Assembly (NCBI GenBank): GCA_905160935.1
Contig: CAJHZI010000438.1
Coordinates: forward strand, 75,001 to 139,000
Reading direction: 5' to 3'
Origin: Enchytraeus crypticus
Lineage: Eukaryota; Annelida; Clitellata; Enchytraeida; Enchytraeidae
Length of the DNA stretch: 64,000 nucleotides
The notes under the pieces: generated by a model
The model's input: only the letters and a program-made list of their open reading frames with translations
What the model was told of the DNA's origin: nothing
Databases searched by the model: none
Position numbers and translations under genes: made by a program
Shown: positions 1 to 51,775 of the stretch, piece by piece
Layout of the letters: each line of letters begins with the position of its first letter
How positions within the stretch are numbered: position 1 is the stretch's first letter

Positions 1-89
1 TTGACATTTCGGCTTGCAATACGCAGTCTGTTAAATTAGTGCTGAGATATTTGGCAGCGTAAGGAGACTCGAAAGAGAGAAATATTTCA

Positions 90-129
<40 letters not shown>

Positions 130-418
130 TCTGAAAATGAGAGAGACCTGAAGAAAGTTATTGCCAGTATTTCTTACTGCAGGTATTATTTGATAACATG
201 GTTTCACTAACATTGTGTAGTCGTGTTTTACTTTTTGTACTCATATCTATCGCTTAACTGGCGCCTTTTTCTCTACGAACATTTGAATGATTGCAAAATC
301 AGTGTCAATGTCAATTGTTCAACATCTTCAGTTGCTTGCTTAATCAACATTAAGTTTTTGGCTTTCTTACCATCGCTCTTCATGATTTTTTACTTCTCTT
401 TGTGAACTATTTCTGCAG

Positions 419-39774
<39,356 letters not shown>

Positions 39775-40131
39775 TCGAGGAAAACACTTTATTAGATTAC
39801 CCGGAATTCATCTCAGCTTGGACCTGAACTGAAATAAGATGATTATAAGATCCTTTATGATGGTAAATTTGCCCAGAATTCCTCTGAAATCGATCCACAA
39901 TTGAAAATCGTAAACGAGTGTTCAAGAAGATGCTTCTACTACGCGTTCGTTGTAGCTGTGGTGCTTCTCTCGCATATAACCAGTATAATTAGTCTTATCA
40001 ACACAATTGATGTCTCAGAATTAGTGTCATCCTATCAGTTTTTCTAAAATTTGTCCAATCTTGATGGCTACATTAAGGAATGGAGAATTAGACATAATGA
40101 ATAATCAGAAATGATTTGCAGAATCAGTGAA

Positions 40132-40137
40132 AATAAA
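40132..40137 (+). other. Candidate poly(A) signal of the NBEAL gene
   Basis: AATAAA lies about 360 nt after the stop codon, giving a 3' UTR of ordinary length. A strong hairpin begins about 50 nt further on. Only transcript ends could confirm use. Confidence 0.45.
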
Positions 40138-40185
40138 AAGTCAATCTAGTACCGGCTTCGGCTTATAATTCAGATCAAATTAAAA

Positions 40186-40312
40186 GGTTTTTCTATTAAT
40201 TGGGTATTTTATTGTAAGAGTATTAAGCTAGCTAGCCTATCGTCCGTCCTTTCGGTTGACTGATGAGTCAACAGAAAGGGCGGACGATAGGCTAGCTAAT
40301 TAATAGAAAAAC
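40186..40312. repeat. Long hairpin downstream of NBEAL
   Basis: Inner arms 40229-40261 and 40266-40297 (AGCTAGCCTATCGTCCG and its complement, then CCTTTC..TTGACT) close on a 4-base loop GATG. Outer arms GTTTTTCTATTAATT (40187-40201) and its complement (40298-40312) extend it. Arms are nearly perfect with one or two bulges. Confidence 0.88.
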
Positions 40313-40899
40313 ATTACATTCCGAGAGTACCTTGTGCTGACGTATACTGGCTACACTAAACCTAACTGAATATTGTAGCGGCCAATGAGTTAAGAGTTGT
40401 TGTGTTAATTGTGGTTGGTTATCCTACTAAATGTCTGAGAATTTCATGTTTTGCGCTTTCGTTGTTATAAACGTTATTTATTTCGAAATGTATCGGTTTT
40501 TATTTCGAATATGAGTGGTTAATTTCATGAAGATAGATTGAGTACAATGCTCAATTTGATATGCTGTGCAGGCGGTTTTGTTGTTATTAAATGTATTCCT
40601 TATGAACAAAGCTTGAAAGAAACTGACCTTCAATTAATTTGATTGACTTTAATATATTCAGTCTAAGAAGACTAGAGTTAAATTTATACATTGAATTAAA
40701 TCATGGAGTTTTTTATGCATGCTGAAAATCATTGATTGATTCGTGAAATAACAACTCCGATTGTCTTCAATAATGTTACGTGGTAACCCGCTAATGATTT
40801 AATGGTTTTTTAATGTTTGCTCCCCTGAATACTGTCGTGCAACCAGTGGGTCTACAACTCTGCATTAATACACACTGCAGGAACGTTATAAGTTATTCG

Positions 40900-41262
40900 C
40901 GCGTACTAGACATAATATTACTTGTTTTACCTGGGAGGAAGCCGCGAATAGTTACTTGTTTTATCTGGGAGGAAGCCGTGATTAGTTACTCGTTTAATCT
41001 AGGAGGAAGCCCCGATTAGTTACTCGTTAATCTGGGAGGAAGCCGTAATTAGTTACTCGTTGATCTGAGAGGAAGCCGCGAATAGTTACTTGTTTTATCT
41101 GGGAAGAAGCCGTGATTAGTTACTGTTTTTATCTGGGAAGAAGCCGCGATTAGTTACACTTTTAATCTGGGAGGAAGCCGTGATTAGTTACTTGTTAATC
41201 TGGGAGGAAGCCGTGATTAGTTACACCTTTTATCTGAGAAGAAGCCGTGATTTGTTAGGGTC
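40900..41262 (+). repeat. 34-bp minisatellite downstream of NBEAL
   Basis: About ten units of GATTAGTTACTCGTTTAATC plus TGGGAGGAAGCCGT with small length changes. Intergenic; no promoter or gene evident. Confidence 0.88.
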
Positions 41263-41774
41263 TACTGGGTTTTTTCTGAGAGAAAGCCTCCGCTAGATGG
41301 CTTCTGGTTACATCAACGAATAACAAAGATTAACTTTACTATCGAAGTTACTTTCTACCTGCTACGTCAGGACTGTCACTTATGAATAGATTTGATTGAT
41401 CTGATGTTCTTAGCTGGTGATTAGTCTTAATGAACGTAATTATAGTCTTTAGCTGTGTATTTAGTTTAAATGATTAATTTTCTTTAGATGAATTAGAGCG
41501 TCTTACAGAGCGGAGTCATAACTACTGTATTTAGCCGTCTCGCTGTGGCATATGATAGCGACGCAATGTTGTCTGTTAAGCGTATTAGCTGCTAGTTTAT
41601 TGCACTGTAGTGAACAATTCTCTTTCATAATATTTTCGTCGCTGTTTCCATACTAATGAAAGCTCTGCAAATCAATAAGCTGAGATATACAATCCATTCT
41701 ATTTTCTTCTAAAAAGTATTGATAGATCATTTTACTGTGGATGCATTACAATAATATTTCAATCATATTGTGTA

Positions 41775-42058
41775 ATTTTGTATTTATCTTTCGTTAGCTT
41801 GTTTGATCCTGAGGCCTATTTTAAAGTATGATTTGTGCGGTACGTCAGATAATAAACGAATATATTATTATTATTATTTTTATTTTTATTTTTTATTTTT
41901 TTAATGCCCTGGGCTGTAAAGGGCCCTGGGCTAAAAAAATAATAATAATAATAATAGTAATAATAATAATATATTCGTTTATTATCTGACGTACCGCACA
42001 AATCATACTTTAAAATAGGCCTCAGGATCAAACAAGCTAACGAAAGATAAATACAAAA

Positions 42059-42059
<1 letters not shown>
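41775..42059. repeat. Near-perfect ~100-bp inverted repeat
   Basis: Left arm about 41775-41877 (ATTTTGTATTTATCTTTCGT to CGAATATATTATTATTATTA) is matched by its reverse complement at about 41957-42059. The ~80-bp centre carries TTAATGCCCTGGGCTGTAAA and GGGCCCTGGGC. No terminal transposase gene is nearby. Confidence 0.92.
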
Positions 42060-42097
<38 letters not shown>

Positions 42098-42504
42098 TGC
42101 TATTATAATGATTATTACTATTAGCAATATTATTATTATTTATTTATTATTCTGCAGACTTTTTAAACGACCTATTCTATCTAGTGGCTTAAAAATTAAG
42201 TCGGACTTAATAAAATTAAGTACAATTTTTTATATACAATTACGAGTGCATACACTGCATGGCTGCCTTATGCTACCATCCATTACCCGCACTATACTGG
42301 CTTAGATTTTCATGCTTTCTTCAGCAGTAAAAACTCTACGGAAGAGATTGAGCTGATATAAATTCTTGTAAGAAGTTTGCATGTTCTGACATAATAAATT
42401 GTGCGTGGCTTGAAGGATGGCATCATTCAATAATTGTGATTGTTTCTTTACGGGAAATTTATACTCTGTCTTCTATCGACTTCCGTATCGACAACGTTGT
42501 ACTT

Positions 42505-42597
42505 TGCCTATGAAATAAATCATTTGTAATGATTTACAAAATCATTACAAAATGATTTTGTAAATCATTTTGTAATGATTTACAAAATTATAAACTT
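42505..42597. repeat. Nested palindromes of TTTGTAATGATTTACAAAA
   Basis: The words TTGTAATGATTTACAAAATC and ATTACAAAATGATTTTGTAA are overlapping, self-complementary and repeated, so several alternative hairpins are possible within 90 bp. Confidence 0.8.
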
Positions 42598-43554
42598 ATA
42601 AACTTATAAAGTCTTAGAACTTTATAAGAAGGTCTATTCGTATTCCTTCCCTAGTTAAACTGGGATTTACGGAAAGATGATGATGATGAATGCCATTTAT
42701 AAAAATGAGTTTTCTGAATGAAGTAGAAATCTCGGAGATATTCTCACAGTAATGGTGTTGTAAGGTTTCTGGTAAATTCTACTGTTACCTAAATGAAGAC
42801 GACTGCTAAATTGAATTACACTTCTTCTACAGTTGACTGTTACAAATAAAATATTTATACAGTATGCCTTTATCGTGCCTGTAGTTTGCAATTGTTACGT
42901 AGTTTGTATATTGGATGTTTAATATTCTTCTCTATTTATAACTGAGATTTTGTACATATTCCATATAAACTGAATTCCACATAAACTTTGATGTAGTTTA
43001 TTTCTGTGTTATTGTGAGTTTATTTGCCTCTGAGACTTATTGGTACTTCTGCTAAATGTTGAAGAGAGAATAGAGTTTTGCTGGGTCCGTGAAGTTCTAA
43101 GAAATTGCAGTTATGTCTAAATATTTTCTTGCTCTCTTAATTTTTAAATGTTTGCCACTGTATATGTTTACAGTTTTCTAAAATTGTAAAACTACACTCT
43201 TTAAGGGTTTAGGGCTCCTTGAACACCTTTCAGCTGTTCTTTTTAACTTTTTTTAGAAATCCTTTTTTTCTGAGTTTGAATTCAGCAAAACTTTTAAAAC
43301 TTTTGCACTTATTTCAATCATCGGATTGGGCACCGAATAACGCATTAAATAAAATAATGATATAAACCAAGGGCGTCGAGCTATTCTATGATATTGGCTC
43401 TGTGTGTGTCGCCATGGTATCAGTAACCCACCTTTACTGAAGATATAAATATTTTTAAAATATGGGTTTAACGTCAAGGTCAGATGCTCGAAGGATTTCT
43501 CTTTAACACGCCAGATAAACCAGTGTACCTTCAAAGATGAATGTCTTAAGATTT

Positions 43555-43785
43555 TACTCTGTGATCAGCTCTACCGGGAATTGATTCCAGGACCTCAGGA
43601 ACAGCCATTTGAAACTTCATGCTGTTACCTAACGCGCCTACACACTGAGACACCGAGAAATTTTATTGTATCAATAGCTAAGGTCATGTACTTTTAAATG
43701 GTTGTTCCTAAGGTCCTGGGATCAATTCCCGCTTGATTTGATCAGGGAGTAATTCGTTTAATTATAAATTATCTGGCGAATGTAC
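43555..43785. mobile_element. Inverted pair of SINE B-related elements
   Basis: A minus copy (GGGAATTGATTCCAGGACCT and on) and a plus copy (AGGTCCTGGGATCAATTCCC) face each other about 50 bp apart. They share the family B layout (ATGAAGTTTTAAATG-like core, B-box-like GGATCAATTCC) but form a distinct subfamily. Confidence 0.6.
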
Positions 43786-44931
43786 AAGTTTTTGGGTAGA
43801 AATTATTTTTACCCATGGAACAATAATTTGAGGCTCTCTGTTCCCGGTTCTATTTAATAATTTAACATCGTGTCGTTGTTATGCCAATTTGAGTAAAATT
43901 GTCAATTATAAAGTTACACTTATGAATTCAAGGGAGAAAGCGAAATTATACAAAAAATTGCATAATTTGCAGAAAAAACGAAAACTATGCAAGAAACTTA
44001 CAAAAGAATATCACAGAAGCAAACGTCCTTAGAATTAGAAAGTAGTATTAGAGTTAATTGGACGGTTACTGTATTGTTTGAGATTTGATATTTAAACAAT
44101 GTCTAAATTTACTATCATTTCTTAGACTATTTAAATTTTCTGTATTTTGCCTGTTGCCTACGATTAATCTACTATTTATTTATGCATTATTTATTTCAAT
44201 CCATCTACTTTTCGTTCGTTTAACGTCAACTCCTGTCGTTATTCTGAATGTATTAGCAAAATGCAAAACTGCACTACCATTTGGTTGTAATAGCAGATAT
44301 CTCCTGCAATTTTAAATTAGCTTAAATATAAATTCTGTAATTTTTAGGTAGTTTGATATTTCACAATTATTTATGTCAGTATGATTTCTTTTATCGGATA
44401 ACAAGTTTTGATAACTGATATGGAGCGGATATATAGTTAATTCTATAGATATGACTAAGTGAACGGAATTGCGATACTTTTCTTATTGTCATTGTTAAAG
44501 AAATGTGCACTTTTATTAAATAACTAGCCTACTTATAAAATTGCTGTCATGCAGTTTGTAATGAATAAATGAGAGATCTCTTATTTTAACTCTTGTTTGA
44601 TTTACTTTATAGCCGCGTCATTCATTTCTTGTGTATATTGATGTCTGTTTGACTCGATTCGTCACTTCTTAAATTGGCAGATTTTTGACCGTTTTTACTT
44701 TGGGCGTTGTTAATGAAACATATTACAATATTTATATTCTTCTGATCAGTCCATCATTCAGTCAATCTGTCATTTATCTTATTCATAGTGTTAAGTAATA
44801 TTAATATATATAATTTTCATTTATTTATATTAACGTCATTTACTGTTAATATTAAGAATATTGATAAGTACTATTAATAATTATATCGTTTATAATAGTA
44901 AGCGTATTCATCATTTTGCACCAAATTCATA

Positions 44932-45020
44932 GGAACGCGGGTCGAACCTCAGGGTTATCTTTGACTGATGTATTCCTCGTCTGCGAAAACGACGTTAATT
45001 TCTTCCTCAGCTTTATGTGC
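44932..45020 (+). mobile_element. Worn SINE family A-like copy
   Basis: B-box-like GGGTCGAACCTC, then GACTGATGTATTCCTCG and AAAACGACGTTAATTTC follow the family order, but divergence is high. Confidence 0.45.
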
Positions 45021-45339
45021 TTCCTTGTACTTCAGCTTTTATATCATTCGTCAGCTATTCATCATGTCATCTTCTGCTATCGGGCTGGTTTGATACTGAC
45101 TCGGCTATTTTAACCTTGTTTTAATTTGTGTCAACATTTGGGTGACGGAACTTAAGCATTTGCTGGTACCGTAACGTATAGGTAACGTTTGTTACCACTG
45201 TAGATTACCTGAACTAACCACATTGTCTTACCTGGGATCACACAGACTCTTCTTAGCAGCCGTTAATTGTATGTGTTTCTAAGGGGTGTCTGAAGCAAGC
45301 ACTGAAATGAAGGGAAAACTATGTGAATCCTGACGTATA

Positions 45340-45425
45340 TGTATTAATAATAATAATAATAATAAAGGTTTAACGTCCGCTTCCTCATCCAGGTATGATG
45401 TCAGGGACGTCCCCACGGCACACAT
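45340..45425 (-). mobile_element. Family C' repeat
   Basis: Intergenic minus-strand copy with (TAA)n at its left end. Confidence 0.75.
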
Positions 45426-46591
45426 CACTACAGAAGCTATTAGCTCAACTGGTCGCTCAAACAACAGCGTCTCTGCGATCAGCTGTGGTTAATACGGGCT
45501 CTGCCATTCGGGGTCTTTATTAAAAGCGTTCTTGTGACGTTGTTGAGAGATTCAAATTAAACGCCTGATTAATTTATTGTTTGCAAAAGTTTAATGGATT
45601 GATTGCTGTGATTGAAATACTATCGTTTATTAGAAATTGTATTTCATACAATGATCTTCTTAATTTATGACAATTGATCGTTGCACAAGGCAATTTCGCA
45701 GATATTTTGTAGTAGAAGTATTTTCTCTTGCACTATTCTGATTTCGAAATTAGTTCTTCTGACGTTACTATGTTTGACGAGTAGTTAGCTGTACCGGGAC
45801 ACTATTTTTCTAGATAGTTATTCAATTTATTAACGCCATGCTTATCGTTTTTAGTGTAACATCAATTTTTCTACTAATTCATTAACTGACAAACACAAGG
45901 TATTACAAATAATTATATTAAAGTATTAAAAATTATTATTTTAAATAGGTATACCAGTGTACGAGTATACAGTACTTAGTAAAGTACACGTTTTTAAAAG
46001 TATTTTAGAAATACTAAATATTTTTTGAGAAGTATAAAATTTGAAATACTTTTTCTAGTTAAGCTATAAAATGACCGGTAATTTTACTGTGTGCACGTAA
46101 CTCTTGTGTTGTTAACGTGACTTAGGCTTGGATGAAGTGGTAGCGAGATAGAGATCTCAAAGTACGGAGTAATGCGGTGGGCATGCTTGGTATGAAACAG
46201 TAGATATATTATATATCGTACTTGAATGGCTTCTCTGTTAAATTATCTACGGGGTTCTAAATAGTTTATCATTCGATAATAGTTCATCAGTCTTGTTTAC
46301 AACTCTCTCTTCTCAAAATTGTTTAGCGTTAAATTTAAAAAAAATTCAAATGCAAATCGATTAACTGAAATTTGTACTAATTTATTTTTGTAAGTACGTT
46401 AAATATACAATCTGCCTTAATGCTTTGCATATTTGTGGAATATAATAAAATGACAATTTCAAGTACTTTTTGTTATTATGTAAACTTCATATAAATTTAA
46501 TTAATCAATCAATCAATGATTTCGGAGTGATAACAATACGAAAATAATTCGAATACTAAAACTGTTCTATTGCAAAATCTGTCATAAAATA

Positions 46592-46892
46592 CAAAACACA
46601 TTGGTTGATGCAGGGTGATAGTAAACACATTGGTTGATGCAGGGTGATAGTAAACACATTGGTTGATGCAGGGTGATAGTAAACACATTGGTTAATGGCA
46701 GGGTGATAGTAAACACATTGGTTAATGCAGGGTGATAGTAAACACATTGGTTTATGCAGGGTGATAGTAAACACATTGGTTGATGCAGGGTGGTTAATGC
46801 AGGGTGATAGTAAACACATTGGTTAATGCAGGGTGATAGTAAACACATTGCTTAATGCAGGGTGATAGTAAATACATTGGTTGATGCAGAGC
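46592..46892 (+). repeat. 29-bp minisatellite, forward array
   Basis: About ten units of ACACATTGGTTGATGCAGGG plus TGATAGTAA. The same unit occurs inverted at 47171-47272. Minus-strand open frames here are by-products of the array. Confidence 0.9.
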
Positions 46893-47170
46893 GTGATAAC
46901 TCTTAGTTCTTACCTGCAGCAGCCACTAGACACTGGAGACATTTAATAACCAGTGATATCAGAGAAATCCCAGACAACTATGAGAAATTTAACTTGTTAA
47001 ACAAATAATAGAATTATAAAAGAATCTTGAACATCACTCTCTTAGATTTTTTAATTTTTATACTTCATGGTTTAGGCATAACTAATAGGCTAAAACTTCT
47101 AATTCAGGATGTTAATCCGGCATTTACAAGCCGTTGGCAGGTATATTTGTAAGTGTAATTAACAAAAAGT

Positions 47171-47272
47171 TCAGGGTGATAGTGTTTACTATCACCCTGC
47201 ATCAACCAATGTGTTTACTATCACCCTGCATCAACCAATGTGTTTACTATCACCCTGCATCAACCAATGTGA
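47171..47272 (-). repeat. 29-bp minisatellite, inverted array
   Basis: About three units of the same 29-bp sequence on the opposite strand, starting from a short palindrome (GGGTGATAGTGTTTACTATC then ACCC). Confidence 0.9.
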
Positions 47273-47779
47273 TTTGTATGAGTTTTAAGGTCATAAAAAG
47301 ATCAGAATTTAGAAAAGATAAAATGCATGAGTGTCGTGATATAGGCGCATAGAGATACATACACACTAACAACCATACACACACACACATACACACACAC
47401 ACTTAACGGCACGGCTAAATTTTAAAAAATCGGTTTTAAAAAACGCGCAACACTCCATGTATACACTATACACTACTATATATGTATACATGTATGTATG
47501 CATACATGTTGTAATGTATACTACTAGTATATGCTTACACGTAGACAAGATGTAATAGTATAATCTGCTATACATGTGCAGACAGGCAATATTACATTGA
47601 ATTGCTTGCTTTGAAGACTAAGATACAATTATTAAAATAAAACTTACTTTAAAAACAAATATTCATTCTTAGTTTAAATCCTGTTAGAGTGTTCAATTGT
47701 TTACCATATCCATTTGTTTAGACAACAGGACGTTCTATGCTTATAACCAGTTCGAAGCACTTTGCGATACAATTAAGAT

Positions 47780-48065
47780 GTTCATCATCATCATCATCAG
47801 TTCCTTGCGTTCTGAAGAGAACATAGGGCGTCAACATTCGTCCATTCTTTTCAGTCTTTAGCAACCCTCACAGCATCTTCCCATGAAATGTTCAAAGTTT
47901 TCAAATCTTTGTTGATCGTGTTGAACCAAGTACTTCTAGGTCTCCCTCTTTTCCTTTTACCTTGACTTGGCTTCCAATTCATTACAGTCTTTGCATATCT
48001 ATCATCAGGCATTCTTAATACGGGACCCAAGAACCTTACTTTTCTTTCCGCAACTATTTCATCTA
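47780..48065 (-). mobile_element. LINE 3' end fragment (minus)
   Basis: Minus strand, one long frame: RFLGPVLRMPDDRYAKTVMN, WKPSQGKRKRGRPRSTWFNT, INKDLKTLNISWEDAVRVAK, D, one TGA in place of the expected Trp, then KEWTNVDALCSLQNARN, a stop and (GAT)n. This is the C terminus of an RTE-like reverse transcriptase ORF, nearly intact over 85 codons and therefore rather young. Confidence 0.85.
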
Positions 48066-48189
48066 ATAATTAAGATGTTAGTTCAAGCATAATTTTTTAC
48101 TTAATGTTGTGATTATACATTAGTTAATATATAGTTATCGTTATAGCATAGTATAATTCACAGAGTTGATTAAGTAGTACGGTGGCAGT

Positions 48190-48296
48190 TGTTTCCGTCT
48201 CTCTTTTCCATCTCTCTTTTCCATCTCTCTTTTCCATCTCTCTTTTCCATCTCTCTTTTCCGTCTCTCTTTTCCATCTCTCTTTTCCATCCAGTGT
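48190..48296 (+). repeat. 13-bp CT-rich tandem repeat
   Basis: About eight units of CTCTCTTTTCCAT. It lies about 50 bp upstream of a family D repeat. Confidence 0.85.
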
Positions 48297-48346
48297 CCAT
48301 GAGCAGCGACCTGCGCCTAAATCACCTTTTATTTAACTCCCTTTAC

Positions 48347-48488
48347 TTTGGACTGAATTTCTGGATTTTGGAATTTGCACCGTTTTTGGACCTTCTTTTT
48401 TTGCTCGCCGGCTTGATTTTGTCTCAATAGTGCTCGATGTTGTCTTTGATGACTGTAGCACTCTAACTGTTGTTATTATTATTATTGT
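48347..48488 (+). mobile_element. Family D repeat
   Basis: Good intergenic copy with (ATT)n tail. Confidence 0.7.
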
Positions 48489-48903
48489 TTATAATATATT
48501 AAACAATACAAGTAAGCAGTTTTCAAACTTCACAAGTTAATATGCACAGTACGTTTAGCGTGTGCTAGGCTAGCACAAATCTAATAATGGTCGATATTCT
48601 ACTAAATTTAAATGTATTCAATTCATATTACTCTTCAAATCACGGAAGAAACTACATAAATTCAAATAAAACAATTTAAACAGATCATAGAGATTTTGTT
48701 AGGATATTTTATTTATAACATAACTTCGGATCAAATAACATTTATAAATGTCAAGACAACAACTCTTGATTTAAAGCCTGTTTCTACAACGACAAGAGAC
48801 GCTGATAGATAGGGGCCAAACTGAAATCGAAATCGAAACTACACAGTAACCTAGAGGGGTGCCTATACCCCCAAACCCGTTTTGCAATTCCTCCAAGTAT
48901 TTA

Positions 48904-49135
48904 AAAGCAGGGGCGGATTTTTTCGGGGCCAGAAAATTTTTTCACGACCTTTTATTAATCGTGCAACTGTTTTGTTAGCTTTTGATTGACTGAAATTCTT
49001 GACTATTATCGCCACCCTCTTAGGACCCTAACAGACCACACTGGTAAACGTCATCTGAAGTTCCTTTTCATTAATGTATGACACAATTATTTTGAAGTTA
49101 AAAAAATTGCCGCCCCCGCCTGGATCCGCCATTGT
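48904..49135. mobile_element. Possible small DNA transposon (MITE-like)
   Basis: Left end CAGGGGCGGATTTTTTCGGG and right end GCCGCCCCCGCCTGGATC then CGCCATTG are roughly inverted, about 230 bp apart, without a coding region. The ends resemble the common 'AGGGGCGGATCC' termini of hAT-like non-autonomous elements. Divergence is too high for a firm call. Confidence 0.35.
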
Positions 49136-49759
49136 CTAAAGGATAAGAAACAAATTCACTATTTATTGAGAAAGTATACGGGATATCGGAAGGATAATTC
49201 ACCGGGATGATATTCCCGTAAAAATTACATTCATTAATGACGGCAGCCACGTGTTATGTCCGGGACGCTGAAGAATAAACCAATCAATCGTTCACCGCAC
49301 ACATAACCCTAATATAAAATAATTAATTTTTATGGAACTGTAGTGGCACATTTACTGGTCTATATTCGTATTGTGTTTATATTATATTCATCATCATCAT
49401 CTCCCCTTAAATCCCAGTTGCCTAATTAAATTTATAGTATTGAATTGGGAATTAATAATAATAGAATATTAACATGCCTTTCTTCATTCAAGGACACAAT
49501 CAATGGCATCAAAAATATGCGTGATTTATAAACATAAGGCACACCTTTAGGATTCTACGTAAATGATACTACAGCCGTTAACGGAAGTGGCTAACTTAAA
49601 ATGTTACTATTATAACAATTACGTCCAAATTCGAATAGCATTTAATGATTTTTTACACAATAATAGAACTTATTTAGAAAAACCACATGTCATTTCACTG
49701 TTAATAGACAAGCCTGTCTATTACCAGACGGCTTAAATGGAATTCAAATGACAGTTGAA

Positions 49760-49892
49760 TATAAAAGCTAAAAAAGCCAAGGTTAACGTCAGTTTCCTCA
49801 CTCAAAAGCGATGTCAGTGACGGGAAAGCCCAGGATTTGAACCCCGAACATACCGATCCGCGGTCGAGTATCTTACCGGCTTCGCAACTGGT
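49760..49892 (-). mobile_element. SINE family A
   Basis: Minus-strand copy in the intergenic region; the last bases of the head are lost. Confidence 0.8.
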
Positions 49893-50837
49893 ATGCGGTA
49901 CATAGTCATATAGCAAACATCTGGCAGTTCATGTTAAACAATTCTTGGATCAGAAGAAATCAATAATCGATCAATCACCTCAACGATCGTTGAATACATT
50001 ACAAGACAGAATATTTCAAGTAGGCAGTCACATAACGAAAACAATGTCGTACCTGGATCACAACCTCTTTTAAAATGTTAACGGGGGGCAATCCCCCTGC
50101 CCCCCACTCAGTCAGGGATTTACCACCCAGTAAAACTCCAACTACCCCGGCTGCCGAAATCCACCAAGAATCGGCTGAACGCCTTAAAAGGTCGTCAGAT
50201 ATTTAGAAGGCTTCTGAAGGGAAAATGAGAAACCTATAAACAAATTTTGTTTCTTCGAAGAATTTTGGGTGCCCTTCTAAGAAATTAAGGCGCCCTTTTA
50301 ATGAACTTATTAACACTCTGGAAGAACTCATATGCACTTTTTAAATATTTTCATTCTTTCTCCCAGTAACATTTTCTTGACAGAAGCTATGTCCTAGATG
50401 AACTACAAAACGACATAAGAAATATTATCAAGTTAATTATAAAACACACATTATAGTGAAATACTATTCCACGACGATATCACTCTCTAGCTATTGTTTT
50501 GTCCGATGGCACGTCCAAAATACATATCCTACACAAAGCATGTATGCATGCACACTAAACCTCACTTCATTGATAAGGGTGTTTATGTTATCATAAAAGT
50601 ACATACATTGAATACAAAATATTAATGAGGACTTAATTAAACCTGAAGAAAAACTATAACATTAGAAGTGCTTTTCCATTGCCTTTTTCAATTCCCGCTT
50701 GGTAGTCTTTTAAGAAATTCGCAATTTACGTTGCATCTAGATACGACTGTAACTTGGAAGAATACTAGAATGGTGACCAATTTTAATTTCACATGTTAAA
50801 TTATTAGGCAACCATTTATCACTGATCATTAATCGTT

Positions 50838-50902
50838 TGTCCCTGACATTGCCTTATGGCGAGGAATCGGACGTTAAATTCTTATTGATTGATTGATTGA
50901 TT
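50838..50902 (+). mobile_element. Family C short repeat
   Basis: Intergenic plus-strand copy with (ATTG)n tail. Confidence 0.75.
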
Positions 50903-51399
50903 ATATCCACAGCTTTTACAAACTGTATGTCGTAAATTTATCAGTTTTATCACAACGCCAAGGATCAAGCCAAAGAGCCTTGATGAACCTTTAGTTTATA
51001 TCTCTACTTATCACTGCACTAGATATAGCGCGTTCACTTGTTCAAGTACTCACCTAATTATTGCTTAATAATAACCACTAAGTTGTGCTGACGTTATTGA
51101 CTGACACACACGACACATCTTAAAGTGGATGATCAAATCAACACTCAGCATAAACCTACACCGTGAGTACTGTGAATAGCATTGTTGTAATTCTTCGCAG
51201 TCAAAGATTTCCCGGTCTTTTTAAGTCACCGCGTTGAGATAAAAAAATCCCGTAGAATAAGTTAGTTATGCGACAAATGCGTCAATTTCTGCGAAAAAAC
51301 CCTTAAAACCTTGATAATATTGTAAGAATTTCCCAATCAATGATGCCTCTTAATGCATTTTACAAGCACTCGAAGTGTCTCTCTACATGTTCTATGATA

Positions 51400-51775
51400 A
51401 ACAAGATATGATACTGTATCTGTTCTAAGATATATTCCGAGATATGATACTCTATATGTTCTATGTAATGATACTCTATATGTTCTCTGTAATGATACTC
51501 TATACGTTCTATGTTGTGATATGATACTCTATATGTTCTTAGATATGATACTCTATATGTTCTTAGATATGATACTCTATATGTTCTTAGATATGATACT
51601 CTATATGTTCTTAGATATGATACTCTATATGTTCTATCATACGGTATGATATGTTATATGTTCTTAGATATGATACTCTATATGTTCTATCATACGGTAT
51701 GATATGTTATATGTTCTTAGATATGATACTCTATATGTTCTATCATACGGTATGATATGTTATATGTTCTGGCTA
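51400..51775 (+). repeat. ~24-bp minisatellite GATATGATACTCTATATGTT
   Basis: About 14 units of GATATGATACTCTATATGTT plus CTTA, with a longer variant (CTATCATACGGTATGATATG) repeated three times near the end. Confidence 0.88.

Noticed and set aside
1-58. Open frame DISACNTQSVKLVLRYLAA followed by a donor-like GC/GTAAGG
   Set aside because: It would end in phase 2 while exon 1 (419) must be entered in phase 0, and no linking exon fits in the 360 bp between. Possibly chance, or a minor exon; not annotated.
40255-40285. Hammerhead-ribozyme-like words CTGATGAG and GAAA
   Set aside because: CTGATGAG spans the loop of a perfect hairpin and the bases between it and GAAA cannot form stem II, so the ribozyme core is not present.
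41816-42127. 103-codon minus-strand open frame rich in Ile, Tyr and Asn
   Set aside because: It reads through (ATT)n and both arms of the inverted repeat; no splice or codon evidence.
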